DNA from: Clostridia bacterium
GTDB taxonomy: Bacteria > Bacillota > Clostridia > Oscillospirales > CAG-272
Assembly (NCBI GenBank): GCA_017629395.1
Contig: JAGBXH010000451.1
Span: 1-6,250 of the forward strand
Length of the DNA: 6,250 bases
Reading direction: 5' to 3'
Shown: positions 6,193 to 6,250 of the stretch, piece after piece
How the letters are laid out: each line of letters starts with the position of its first letter
Numbering within the stretch: position 1 is the first letter of the stretch
Notes under the pieces: model-generated
Database searches by the model: none
Told to the model about the DNA's origin: nothing
Seen by the model: the letters and a program-made list of their open reading frames with translations, nothing else
Program-made: the position numbers and the translations under genes

Positions 6193-6250
6193 ATGGCTAA
6201 CAAAATTCCCGTATACGTTTTCACGGGCTTTTTAGAGGGTGGCAAAACGC
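6193..6250 (+). CDS. Start of a second CobW-type G3E GTPase (partial)
   Basis: ATG at 6193 opens a frame that runs off the window after about 19 codons: MANKIPVYVFTGFLEGGKT. The GFLEGGKT segment is a Walker A P-loop in the position and context typical of CobW/COG0523 proteins. It differs from the upstream GTPase (GFLGAGKT), so this is a paralogue and not a repeat of the same gene. GGAGGG at 6181-6186 overlaps the end of the upstream gene and lies 6 nt before the ATG, and only 2 nt separate the stop and start, so the pair is very likely co-translated. Everything beyond the P-loop is outside the window; the family call rests on the motif and on adjacency to another CobW protein. Confidence 0.8.
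   Translation, partial: MANKIPVYVFTGFLEGGKT

Overview
The window looks like a chromosomal segment of an anaerobic Bacillota (Clostridia-type) bacterium, probably an uncultured gut or rumen lineage. This rests on strong GGAGG ribosome binding sites before almost every gene, an AT-rich intergenic region with consensus sigma-A promoters beside moderately GC-rich coding DNA, and protein families common in Clostridia (a GlpA/GlpB-like/DUF1667 oxidoreductase trio, a cytoplasmic GH99-like protein, CobW-type GTPases). The species cannot be named from sequence alone.

Layout: the first 122 bases hold the 5' end of a leftward gene, possibly a beta-propeller glycosidase. A divergent control region of about 160 bases follows. 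A perfect 10-bp inverted repeat there carries the -35 element of a leftward promoter in one arm and that of a rightward promoter in the other. From 284 to the right edge, six genes lie head to tail on the + strand, with an 8-nt overlap or gaps of 2 to 31 nt and no visible terminator, so they are probably one operon: (1) a GlpA-like FAD oxidoreductase with a C-terminal BFD-type [2Fe-2S] domain; (2) a pyridine nucleotide-disulphide-type FAD/NAD oxidoreductase; (3) a small Cys-rich DUF1667 protein; (4) a GH99/WbsX-like protein with a C-terminal DOMON/CBM9-like domain; (5) a CobW/COG0523 G3E GTPase with a very His/Cys-rich tandem-repeat metal-binding insert; (6) the start of a second CobW-type GTPase.

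Working together: genes 1-3 fit a soluble redox complex that oxidises glycerol 3-phosphate or a similar hydroxy acid or polyol and passes electrons through FAD and Fe-S centres to NAD or another carrier. Gene 4 suggests handling of an imported glycan or glycoside in the cytoplasm. Genes 5-6 suggest metal delivery or storage. The shared promoter dyad suggests the leftward gene and the operon answer to the same regulator. No mobile element, RNA gene or CRISPR array was seen. The least conventional features are the divergent operator/promoter dyad, the coupling of a glycosidase-like gene to a redox trio and metallochaperones, and the 73-residue His/Cys repeat domain.
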